From: Chloroflexota bacterium
GTDB lineage: Bacteria; Chloroflexota; Anaerolineae; B4-G1; SLSP01
DNA: 6,847 nucleotides
NCBI GenBank assembly: GCA_012798275.1
Contig: JAAZNO010000019.1
Location: 1 to 6,847 of the forward strand
Direction: 5' to 3'
The notes under the pieces: generated by a model
Told to the model about the DNA's origin: nothing
The model's input: the letters and a program-made list of their open reading frames with translations, nothing else
The model's database searches: none
In this document: positions 1-5,830 of the stretch, in pieces
How the letters are laid out: each line of letters opens with the position of its first letter
How positions within the stretch are numbered: the first letter of the stretch is position 1
Program-made: the position numbers and the translations under genes

Positions 1-2
1 AG

Positions 3-1784
3 CTGCTGACCCCGCTACCGGAATACCACTTTTATCGCCCCGGAACCCTGCTCATCAATCGGCTTTTCATGCGGGCGGACGGGACGTTCGACGCCCTGCC
101 GCTGCACGCTTTTCAGATTGCGGTGCACCTCCTCAATGTGGTGTTGGTAGCGCGCGTGGGCCGCACCCTGCGGCTGGGACGTCCCCTCACGCGCGGGACG
201 GCGCTGTTGTTCGCGCTCTACCCCCTCTCGCATCAAGCCGTGGCCTGGGCCGCGCCGCAGCAAAGCTGGGTCACTTTCTTCATGCTGGTGACGGTATGGC
301 AGTATCTGGAAGCGCGCCGACGCGCCTCGAAGCTGGCATTGACGGCGGCGTTGCTGGCGTACCTCGCCGCCATTGCGGTGCAGGAAAGCGCCGTGCAGTT
401 GCTGCCCTGGCTGCTGCTCCTCGAATGGCGCGAGTCCCGCTCCTGGCGCACCTGGCGGCGTTCGCCGGCGTTATGGCTCTTCGCGCCGGTCACCGTGGCC
501 TATCTGCTCTTCTGGATTCAGGCCCCCAAGTATGAAGGCGTCACGGGATTGGCTCTGGAACCTGAAGTGCTGTGGTATCTGCTCCAGGGGCTGGTTTTTC
601 CAATGGTCGGCTTTGTGCAGGGATTCCCCGTCATGTCGCCGGCCTCGCTGCACCTGTTCATGCTCGCCGGGGCGGGCGGATTGCTGCTGCTGTTGTCCCT
701 GCGACGCCGCTGGTGGCTCCTCGGCCTTGGCTTGAGCTGGTACGGCCTTCAACTGCTCTCGACCTATGTGGGCCTGAGTTATGCCTACGTGAACCTTTCC
801 TCGCGCCTGTTCTACTTGAGCGCCTTTGGCGCTGCCTTGCTGTGGGCGGGAGCGCTGCTGCCGGCGGCTCGCCAGCGTCGCGGGCGTCTGGTAGGGAAGC
901 TCGCCCTGGTGTTGGTGGCCGTGCAGAGTGTGCTCTTGCTCCTGAGTTTTCAGCGGATGTACGAACACGGCGCCGCGTTGCAGGCGCAGCTGGTGAAGGC
1001 GTTGGCGGAGGGAGGCCCCGCGCGCTCCGCGCTGGTGATTAACTATCCTGATCGCTATACGCCGCGTCGGGCGCCCTATCCGCTGGGGTATTGGGGCATG
1101 ACTTTGGCGCCCGTGCGGGTCACCTTGGGCGATTTTGCCGCGCTGAGCACGGGCGTCGCGCCCCTTACGGAGAGCTGGAGTGTGCCCGCTCTGGGCCCGG
1201 AAGCGCAGCAGCTCGGCCCTTATCACGTGGACATGCGCGGCGGGCCGGTCGTGGAAGCTACGGTGTACGAGCGAGCGCGGCAGCTGGATGCCACTTATGT
1301 CACGCAATATCACGCGGATGGCGCGATGACGCTGCACTACGCGGGGAACGTGTCTCCCTCCGCGGGAGAGGCCGTTGGCTGGAAGGCGCAGTTTGGCGGC
1401 GTCGCGCGCCTGCTGCAGGCTGAGCCGGTGTGGGATGGCGCGGTCTTGCGCGTGTGCCTGCTGTGGCAGGCGTTGGGGACCGGGGCCTCGACCGATAGTG
1501 TTTTCGTGCATCTGGCGGCGCCCGAGGCGTTGCCCGTGGCGCAGGCCGATGGCGCGCCGGGGTGGGGGCTTTTTCCCCTCTGGACCTGGCGGGCAGGGGA
1601 TCTCATCGAAGAGGAGCGCGTTTTCACGGCCACCGCGGGTTCTTTGCCGCCCGGCGTCTACAACATCAACATCGGCGTTTACAATTGGGAGACGCAATCC
1701 CGCGCCGCGACCTGGCTCCCCGATGGGACGCGCCTCCCTGAGGACTACTTCACGCTGGGACAGGTGCGCATCGGTGAACCCTGA
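3..1784 (+). CDS. Polytopic GT-C glycosyltransferase-like membrane protein with C-terminal beta-sandwich tail (5' partial)
   Basis: The frame is open from the window edge, so the true start lies upstream; 593 residues are visible. Near the visible N-terminus is an H-F-Y-R-P motif (about residues 9-13) followed by an L-H-A-F-Q...H-L-L-N helix and a Y-P-L-S-H-Q-A-V-A-W segment. This pattern is typical of GT-C enzymes and relatives (TMTC, ArnT and PMT type), which transfer sugars from lipid-linked donors at the outer face of the membrane. About nine or ten hydrophobic segments span roughly residues 35-315, and Arg-rich short loops mark the cytoplasmic side. The soluble remainder ends in a beta-rich module (about 455-593) containing V-F-V-H-L, A-Q-A-D-G-A-P and P-P-G-V-Y-N-I-N-I-G-V-Y, a tail I associate with large membrane proteins of Chloroflexota. 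The acidic catalytic loop expected in GT-C proteins would lie before the window, so activity cannot be judged. The last codons overlap the next gene. The gene is certain; the function is inferred from topology and motifs. Confidence 0.8.
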   Translation: MLTPLPEYHFYRPGTLLINRLFMRADGTFDALPLHAFQIAVHLLNVVLVARVGRTLRLGRPLTRGTALLFALYPLSHQAVAWAAPQQSWVTFFMLVTVWQYLEARRRASKLALTAALLAYLAAIAVQESAVQLLPWLLLLEWRESRSWRTWRRSPALWLFAPVTVAYLLFWIQAPKYEGVTGLALEPEVLWYLLQGLVFPMVGFVQGFPVMSPASLHLFMLAGAGGLLLLLSLRRRWWLLGLGLSWYGLQLLSTYVGLSYAYVNLSSRLFYLSAFGAALLWAGALLPAARQRRGRLVGKLALVLVAVQSVLLLLSFQRMYEHGAALQAQLVKALAEGGPARSALVINYPDRYTPRRAPYPLGYWGMTLAPVRVTLGDFAALSTGVAPLTESWSVPALGPEAQQLGPYHVDMRGGPVVEATVYERARQLDATYVTQYHADGAMTLHYAGNVSPSAGEAVGWKAQFGGVARLLQAEPVWDGAVLRVCLLWQALGTGASTDSVFVHLAAPEALPVAQADGAPGWGLFPLWTWRAGDLIEEERVFTATAGSLPPGVYNINIGVYNWETQSRAATWLPDGTRLPEDYFTLGQVRIGEP

Positions 1785-2568
1785 GCAGATCGGCCTCTCC
1801 ACCGCCTGTTTTTATCCCCACACCCTCACGGAAGACGCGCTCGATCTTGCCGCTGAGTTGGGCTTTTCCCTCGTCGAGGTTTTCCTGCAGACGGAGAGCG
1901 AGTATCGGCTCGATTTTGCGGCGGTGCTGGCGCAGCGCGCGCGGGCGAGCGGCGTGCGGATCCACTCGCTGCACCTCTACGCGACGCTCTTCGACCTTTG
2001 GTCCCCCTACGCCCGCATGCGCGAGGAGACCCGCGCGCGTTTTCTGCAGCTGCTGGAGGTGGCCACACACGTCGGAGCGCGGGCCCTCACCTGGCATGGC
2101 CTGCGGCTTGGAATTGACGATCCTGCGCTGGTCGGCCCGTTTCTGGAGAGCACGGCCTGGGCGGCAGAAGCGGCGCACGCCGCCGGGCTCACCCTGTGTG
2201 TGGAGAACGTCAGCTGGTGCTACCTGCGGCGGCCAGAACACGTTGCCGTCCTCAAAGGTTTGGGCGCGCCGTTGGGGTTCACCTTCGACAGTTTCCAGGC
2301 GGCGGAAAGCGGCGTCGCGCCGGAGGCGTTGATCGCGGCGATGAATGGGGCGCTCACGACCGTGCACCTGGCGGATTTCGCGCCCGCCGGCCCGCGCCAT
2401 CTCTTGCCGGGTAGGGGGATCATGGATTGGCCCGGCGTCTTCGCTGCCCTGCGTCGCGTGGCCTACGCCGGGCCCTTGCTGATCGAGATTGCCGGGCTGG
2501 ATGCGCCGGAGACCTTGCTTGAAGCGCGCCGCTTCATCGAGGCCGGCTTGCGCTCCTGCTCTCGGTGA
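1774..2568 (+). CDS. Xylose isomerase-like TIM-barrel protein (sugar phosphate isomerase/epimerase family)
   Basis: 264 residues, a usual length for the family. The GTG start at 1774 is preferred because AGGTG lies 7 nt upstream, the residues after it (I-G-L-S-T-A-C-F-Y-P) form the expected first strand, and the first internal Met is only at residue 82. It overlaps the preceding gene by 11 bp, which suggests coupled translation. Family members bind a divalent metal and isomerise or epimerise sugars, or act as AP endonucleases. Likely metal ligands are E144 (in C-V-E-N-V-S-W), D172 (F-T-F-D-S-F-Q), H198 (T-V-H-L-A-D-F) and E238 (L-L-I-E-I); these match the Glu/Asp/His/Glu set of tagatose 3-epimerase-type enzymes. 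The G-R-G-I-M-D-W-P-G-V-F motif at 213-223 and the Y-A-G-P-L-L-I-E end are characteristic. The usual D-x-x-H appears as D-S-F-Q, so Q175 replaces a substrate-contacting His. The substrate is unknown; an AP endonuclease role seems less likely given the coupling to a glycosyltransferase-like gene. Confidence 0.88.
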   Translation: MNPEQIGLSTACFYPHTLTEDALDLAAELGFSLVEVFLQTESEYRLDFAAVLAQRARASGVRIHSLHLYATLFDLWSPYARMREETRARFLQLLEVATHVGARALTWHGLRLGIDDPALVGPFLESTAWAAEAAHAAGLTLCVENVSWCYLRRPEHVAVLKGLGAPLGFTFDSFQAAESGVAPEALIAAMNGALTTVHLADFAPAGPRHLLPGRGIMDWPGVFAALRRVAYAGPLLIEIAGLDAPETLLEARRFIEAGLRSCSR

Positions 2569-2582
2569 CCTGCGACGCGGGA

Positions 2583-2927
2583 TCAGTCGGTGGCGGTCGG
2601 CAGCGGCGTGCCGCCTGGCAGGTAGATGTTCGCTTCGGCGGGAAGCAGCTGCACGCCTGGCCCGTAGGCGGTGCGCAGAGCGTTGTTGATGGCGGTGACC
2701 ACCTGCGCCAGCTGCGCGACATCGTTCACGTCGCCCCGGTACACATTTTCCTTGCGCTCGTCGTCCCGCTGGACAAAGTGCACCCACGCTACCGAGCCAT
2801 CCTTTTTCCGCTTGGCGATCAACTTGTAGATCCCCACCTGTGGGATGTGCGGCGTGACCCATCCCCCGGCGAATTCCTCACCTGGTTCAATCTGCATCAG
2901 CGCCGGCGGTAGCTGCATGAATTTCAT
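2583..2927 (-). CDS. Conserved-looking hypothetical protein, 114 aa
   Basis: I do not recognise this family. The protein is small and soluble-looking, with no signal peptide or membrane segment. A central stretch (about residues 31-53, G-I-Y-K-L-I-A-K-R-K-K-D-G then V-A-W-V-H-F-V-Q-R-D) looks like a beta hairpin of charged and aromatic strands. It is followed by a probable helix at about 67-88 (D-V-N-D-V-A-Q-L-A-Q-V-V-T-A-I-N-N-A-L) and a Pro/Gly-rich tail. An in-frame stop four codons upstream (2940-2942) fixes the ATG at 2927 as the earliest start. No good Shine-Dalgarno is near; AGGGA lies 15 nt upstream, too far to be typical. It lies 45 bp downstream of the PEP-hydrolase-like gene on the same strand, so it may be the last gene of that transcript, and it converges on the isomerase-like gene with 14 bp between stops. 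The balanced composition and folded look support a real gene; no function is proposed. Confidence 0.72.
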   Translation of the reverse strand: MKFMQLPPALMQIEPGEEFAGGWVTPHIPQVGIYKLIAKRKKDGSVAWVHFVQRDDERKENVYRGDVNDVAQLAQVVTAINNALRTAYGPGVQLLPAEANIYLPGGTPLPTATD

Positions 2928-2972
2928 GGCGTTATCAGATCATCCCTGGCCCATGACGACGGAGGCTCGCCG

Positions 2973-3806
2973 TCACGCCAGCTTCAGCGCCTTGAACTCC
3001 TCCACCTGCCGGGTAATGGCGCGTTCAGTGGGCAGTCGCTCGATGCTCGAGGCGCCGAAGAAACCCACGATACCCGGCATCCGCGCCAGCGCGATCCCCA
3101 CGTTCTCCGGCTCGTCGAAGACGCCGCCGTGACAGATGACCAGGATGTTGTCGCGGATGGTTTTCCCCGCCTCGTAGACTTCCATCACTTTGGCGATTGC
3201 CTCGTCCATCGTCATGGCCTTGCCCGCGCCGATGGAGCCGGAGGTGGTGAGCCCGACGTGCGCGACCAGCACGTCCGCCCCGACCTCTGCCATGGCGCGC
3301 GCGTCATCCGCGTTGAAGACATAGGGCGTCGTGAGCAGGTCCAGCTGGTGCGCGATGGCGATGGCTTCGATTTCCTTGTCGTAGCCCATGCCGGTGGCTT
3401 CCAGATTGGCCCGGAAGACGCCGTCAATCAGCCCCACGGTGGGGAAGTTCTGCACGCCGGTAAAGCCCATTTCCTTGAGTTGCTTGATGAAGAGGGGCAT
3501 CAGTCGGAAGGGGTCCGTCCCGCAGACGCCCGCCAGCACCGGCGTGTCTTTGACGATTGGCAGCACCTCCGCCGCCATCTCCACCACGATGCCGTTCGCA
3601 TCGCCGTAGGGCATGAGTCCCGCCAGCGAGCCGCGTCCCGCCATGCGGTAGCGGCCGGAGTTGTAGATGATGATGAGATCCGCACCACCCTTCTCGGCGA
3701 ACTTGGCGGAGATGCCTGTCCCCGCGCCGCAGCCCACGATGGGCTTTTCCGCTGCCACCTGCGCTCGCAAGCGGCGTAAGGCTTCTTTACGAGTGATGAA
3801 GGCCAT
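2973..3806 (-). CDS. Phosphoenolpyruvate hydrolase family TIM-barrel protein
   Basis: 277 residues with strong resemblance to the family annotated as PEP hydrolase or TIM-barrel signal-transduction protein (Pfam PF09370). The diagnostic stretches are present in order: [11 protein letters not shown] (27-37), [20 protein letters not shown] (42-61), P-Y-G-D-A-N (66-71), [11 protein letters not shown] (91-101), [12 protein letters not shown] (118-129) and V-I-C-H-G-G-V-F (223-230). The start at 3806 is chosen because AAGGAG sits 7 nt upstream and family members begin with M-A-F followed by a charged helix. A GTG at 3890 would add 28 residues that merely translate a tandem repeat. In many genomes this fold is found alone or joined to a Tm-1-like ATP-binding domain (UPF0261); no such partner is visible here. 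Hydrolysis of PEP is the family label; the actual substrate in this organism is uncertain. It probably shares a transcript with the kelch gene 80 bp upstream. Confidence 0.9.
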   Translation of the reverse strand: MAFITRKEALRRLRAQVAAEKPIVGCGAGTGISAKFAEKGGADLIIIYNSGRYRMAGRGSLAGLMPYGDANGIVVEMAAEVLPIVKDTPVLAGVCGTDPFRLMPLFIKQLKEMGFTGVQNFPTVGLIDGVFRANLEATGMGYDKEIEAIAIAHQLDLLTTPYVFNADDARAMAEVGADVLVAHVGLTTSGSIGAGKAMTMDEAIAKVMEVYEAGKTIRDNILVICHGGVFDEPENVGIALARMPGIVGFFGASSIERLPTERAITRQVEEFKALKLA

Positions 3807-3813
3807 AGTTTTG

Positions 3814-3819
3814 CTCCTT
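3814..3819 (-). promoter_or_regulatory. Shine-Dalgarno sequence of the PEP-hydrolase-like gene
   Basis: The minus strand reads AAGGAG, separated by 7 nt from the ATG at 3806. This is the best ribosome binding site in the window. It decides the start against the 28-codon-longer GTG alternative, which would place this site inside the coding region. Confidence 0.85.
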
Positions 3820-3823
3820 GTCT

Positions 3824-3858
3824 GGTAATGGGTAATGGGTAATGGGTGATGGGTAATG
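3824..3858 (-). repeat. Five-copy 7-nt tandem mini-repeat (GGTAATG on plus strand)
   Basis: Five contiguous heptamers: GGTAATG three times, GGTGATG once, GGTAATG once, followed by two more G. On the minus strand, the direction of the flanking genes, this reads as C-rich TTACCCA-type units ending just upstream of the Shine-Dalgarno of the PEP-hydrolase-like gene. The pattern resembles degenerate heptanucleotide STRR sequences known from filamentous cyanobacteria. If translated it gives a [12 protein letters not shown] string, a typical artefact of such repeats. Confidence 0.9.
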
Positions 3859-3886
3859 GGGGGCTGGGCCATGGGGAAGGGCAGGC

Positions 3887-5653
3887 TCACTCATCCCAGG
3901 GGATGAAGAGCCACAGGTCGTTGCGCATGACGCCATCGGAAAGTCCCCCAAAGACGGCGACGGCGCTGCCGGGCGTGAGCGCTGAGTAGCCCACCCACGC
4001 CATGCTGTGCCCTTGACGGGGCGCGGGGCCGGCGTTCCCCGGCTGCACCTGTCGCCAGCCGTTCTGGGAAGGCTCGAGCAGCCACACGTCGTTCAACTCC
4101 ACGTTCCCCGCGCCCTGTCCGCCGAAGAGCAGGCCCGCGCCGCGATCGCTCAACGTCGTCATGCCGGCAAATCCGCGCGCTGAGGGTCCCGGGCCGGTGA
4201 GTTCTCTCCAGGAGCCGTTGCGCAGGTCGAGCAGCCAGGTGTCGTCCTGCAGCAAGGGGGCGCCGCCAAAGAGCGCCAGCTGCGTCCCTTCGAGGGGGGC
4301 GGCGCTGTGCCAGCCGCGCGCGGCGGGGAGCGCGCCGGCGGGCGTCACCTTGCGCCAGGTGAAAGTCTCCAGATCCAGCGCCCAGGTGTCGTCGAAGCTG
4401 CGGTCGCCGTTGAGACCGTGGCTCAGGATCAGCGTGTTGCTGTAGTCGGCGATGCCGCCGGCGGCGCCAAAGCGTGCTGCCGGGGCGTCGCCGGGGGTCG
4501 GCTGTTGCTGCCACACGTCGGTGGCGAGATCCAGGGTCCAGACTTCGTTGAGCGCTGCGCCCCCGTCTCCCGCGCCGGCGGCGAGGACCAGTCGCTCGCG
4601 CAGGGCATCCAGCCCGGCAACGGCGCCGGAGCGCGGTGTGGGCCGCAGGGCTGCCGGCGGTACGATTTCTGTCCAGGTGGACGTGTTCAAATCAAAGGCC
4701 CAGGTGTCGTTGAAAGCTCTTTCGCCATCCCGTCCGCCGAAAAGCAGCAGCCGTTCGCGGCGGGTATCGTAGGCGAGGACGGCATCGCGGCGGGCCGGGG
4801 GCAGCGGGCCGCTGGCAGCGAGCGCGCGCCATTCGGCGGGGGCGGGGAAGGCGGGACACTCCGTTCCTTCGAGCGCCTCACGCTGCGCGGCGCTCGCGGT
4901 GAAGGCGACGCCGTCCCAGGCGTAGGTCACCGTTTCCTTGCGGCAGGGGCAACAGTTCGGCTCGTTGTAGAGGTAGAGCGGCTGGGAAACGACGTAGCCA
5001 TTTCCCTGATACTCCATCCAGCCCTTGTAGGCCGTGATGTCGGCGAGGGACGCAGTCACGCCGCCCTTCAAACTGAGCACGTGAGCCTCGAGGATGGAGC
5101 CGGTGCCGGCGTAGCGGACGCGCACGACGAGTTGGGGAATGGCGTCGCCCGTGAGCGAGATCACGTCCACGGCTTCGATGCGGTCATAGCCGAAGAAGCT
5201 GTATTCCTCCAGGGGCATGGTGCCCGGTGATGCGCCCAGCGTCTCCCAGGTGTTCTGTGTGTAGAGGAGCTCGCCCGTCGCGCTGAAGACGTCTACCTGA
5301 AGGGGAGCCGCGAATTCCTCCGCCTCGCTCTGCTTCCAGCTGCTGAGCACGATGACGTCCTGGCGTCCGTCGCCGGTCAGATCGGCCTGCTGGATTTCCT
5401 GGACGACGAAGCTGCCGTTGGGCTGAACTCCCGCCGTGAACGGTAATTGTGCCAGGATCTCTTCCACCGAGAGCGCCGGCTCCTCGGTGACGGACGGCTG
5501 CGTGAGGGGAGGCGTCGGCGTGACTTGAGGCTCCGTCGCCGCGGGGGTGTTAGTGGACGCGAGGGGAGGCGTCGCCGTCGGCGCGCCGGGGGCAAACAGC
5601 TGGCAGGCGCCTATCAGGAGCGCCAGCACGAGCAGCAAGAGCATCTTTTTCAT
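3887..5653 (-). CDS. Kelch-repeat beta-propeller lipoprotein with N-terminal D-x-T-G-D-G (FG-GAP/VCBS-like) region
   Basis: 588 residues. The N-terminus is a lipoprotein signal: M-K-K, a run of Leu, then the lipobox I-G-A-C with C17 as the lipidated residue. A Pro/Thr-rich tether (about 21-60) follows. Residues 85-205 hold D-L-T-G-D-G-R-Q-D (91-99) and a weaker S-L-T-G-D (166-170), like the Ca-binding-type loops of FG-GAP/VCBS repeats. A C-C-P-C cluster lies at 234-237 with another Cys at 266. Residues about 285-585 form six kelch repeats, each ending with N-D/D-D-x-W-x-L/F and a later W; conserved Gly pairs are clear in blades 1, 4, 5 and 6 (F-G-G) but altered in blades 2 (A-A-G) and 3 (S-H-G). 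Six or seven blades would close a propeller, which usually binds proteins or glycans. The start at 5653 is backed by AAGGGA 6 nt upstream; a 39-codon extension from 5770 has no signal peptide and translates repeats. It is likely anchored at the outer face of the cell membrane. The ligand is unknown. Confidence 0.9.
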   Translation of the reverse strand: MKKMLLLLVLALLIGACQLFAPGAPTATPPLASTNTPAATEPQVTPTPPLTQPSVTEEPALSVEEILAQLPFTAGVQPNGSFVVQEIQQADLTGDGRQDVIVLSSWKQSEAEEFAAPLQVDVFSATGELLYTQNTWETLGASPGTMPLEEYSFFGYDRIEAVDVISLTGDAIPQLVVRVRYAGTGSILEAHVLSLKGGVTASLADITAYKGWMEYQGNGYVVSQPLYLYNEPNCCPCRKETVTYAWDGVAFTASAAQREALEGTECPAFPAPAEWRALAASGPLPPARRDAVLAYDTRRERLLLFGGRDGERAFNDTWAFDLNTSTWTEIVPPAALRPTPRSGAVAGLDALRERLVLAAGAGDGGAALNEVWTLDLATDVWQQQPTPGDAPAARFGAAGGIADYSNTLILSHGLNGDRSFDDTWALDLETFTWRKVTPAGALPAARGWHSAAPLEGTQLALFGGAPLLQDDTWLLDLRNGSWRELTGPGPSARGFAGMTTLSDRGAGLLFGGQGAGNVELNDVWLLEPSQNGWRQVQPGNAGPAPRQGHSMAWVGYSALTPGSAVAVFGGLSDGVMRNDLWLFIPWDE

Positions 5654-5659
5654 GGGTCT

Positions 5660-5665
5660 TCCCTT
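5660..5665 (-). promoter_or_regulatory. Shine-Dalgarno sequence of the kelch lipoprotein gene
   Basis: AAGGGA on the minus strand lies 6 nt before the ATG at 5653. With the lipoprotein signal directly after that ATG, it fixes the start and excludes the upstream in-frame ATG at 5770. Confidence 0.8.
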
Positions 5666-5686
5666 CTGGGATGGATGTTTCTCAAA

Positions 5687-5700
5687 ATGCGTGATGCGTA
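5687..5700 (-). repeat. Two-copy 7-nt mini-repeat (ATGCGTG/ATGCGTA)
   Basis: Two adjacent heptamers, ATGCGTG and ATGCGTA, differ only in the last base and are followed by a looser AGTGAGC. They lie in the leader of the kelch gene, 33 nt before its ATG. On their own they could be chance; the neighbouring repeats of similar period make them more notable. Confidence 0.5.
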
Positions 5701-5721
5701 AGTGAGCTCCTCTAAAAATAG

Positions 5722-5753
5722 GCGAATCAGTGAGAAAGCGAATAAGCGAAAAA
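5722..5753 (-). repeat. Four-unit 8-nt degenerate mini-repeat (GCGAATMA type)
   Basis: Four octamers in a row: GCGAATCA, GTGAGAAA, GCGAATAA and GCGAAAAA. Units 1 and 3 differ at one position, unit 4 differs from unit 3 at one position, and unit 2 is divergent. On the minus strand the units read TTATTCGC-like. The stretch is AT-rich compared with the surrounding genes and sits between the GH4 stop and the kelch start. It may also hold the kelch promoter, but I cannot identify -35 and -10 boxes with confidence. Confidence 0.65.
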
Positions 5754-5786
5754 TTTCTATCCCCAGCCAAACTGGCGAGCCGTCGT

Positions 5787-5807
5787 AGTCACAACTCACG
5801 ACTCACC
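5787..5807 (-). repeat. Three-copy 7-nt mini-repeat (ACTCACN type)
   Basis: Three adjacent heptamers, AGTCACA then ACTCACG then ACTCACC, lie 23 bp downstream of the GH4 stop codon. The unit differs from the other repeats in the same gap, but its length and its position between same-strand genes are the same. Confidence 0.65.
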
Positions 5808-5830
5808 TTTTCATTCCCGGCGCAGCTGCT

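Noticed and set aside
471..1802. Long antisense open frame (443 codons) opposite the GT-C-like gene
   Set aside because: The translation is rich in Arg, Gln and His without domains, and it mirrors a GC-rich gene with clear membrane-protein character on the plus strand. It is a shadow frame.
1750..2862. Long minus-strand open frame across the isomerase-like gene
   Set aside because: It spans two real genes on opposite strands, has a low-complexity Arg/Ala/Gly-rich translation and shows no recognisable motif.
2954..2975. Possible hairpin (GACGG/CCGTC, or TGACG/CGTCA) at the stop of the PEP-hydrolase-like gene
   Set aside because: The stem is only 5 bp, includes the stop codon and has no T-run after it on either strand, so it is not supported as a terminator.
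3129..3779. Plus-strand open frame opposite the PEP-hydrolase-like gene
   Set aside because: The translation is rich in His and Asp, as expected from the complement of a conserved gene; no independent support.
3824..3858. CRISPR or telomere-like interpretation of the heptamer array
   Set aside because: Units are contiguous 7-mers without spacers, and there are no cas genes or chromosome-end features nearby.
4307..5230. Plus-strand open frame opposite the kelch gene
   Set aside because: Gly/Ala/Arg-rich translation with no motif; the minus-strand frame has a lipobox and kelch repeats.
5654..5770. 39-codon N-terminal extension of the kelch protein
   Set aside because: It would bury the lipoprotein signal inside the chain and translate intergenic mini-repeats; the ATG at 5653 has a good ribosome binding site.
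5766..5776. Short inverted repeat GCCA-AAC-TGGC downstream of the GH4 gene
   Set aside because: A 4-bp stem with no T-tract is expected by chance in GC-rich DNA.
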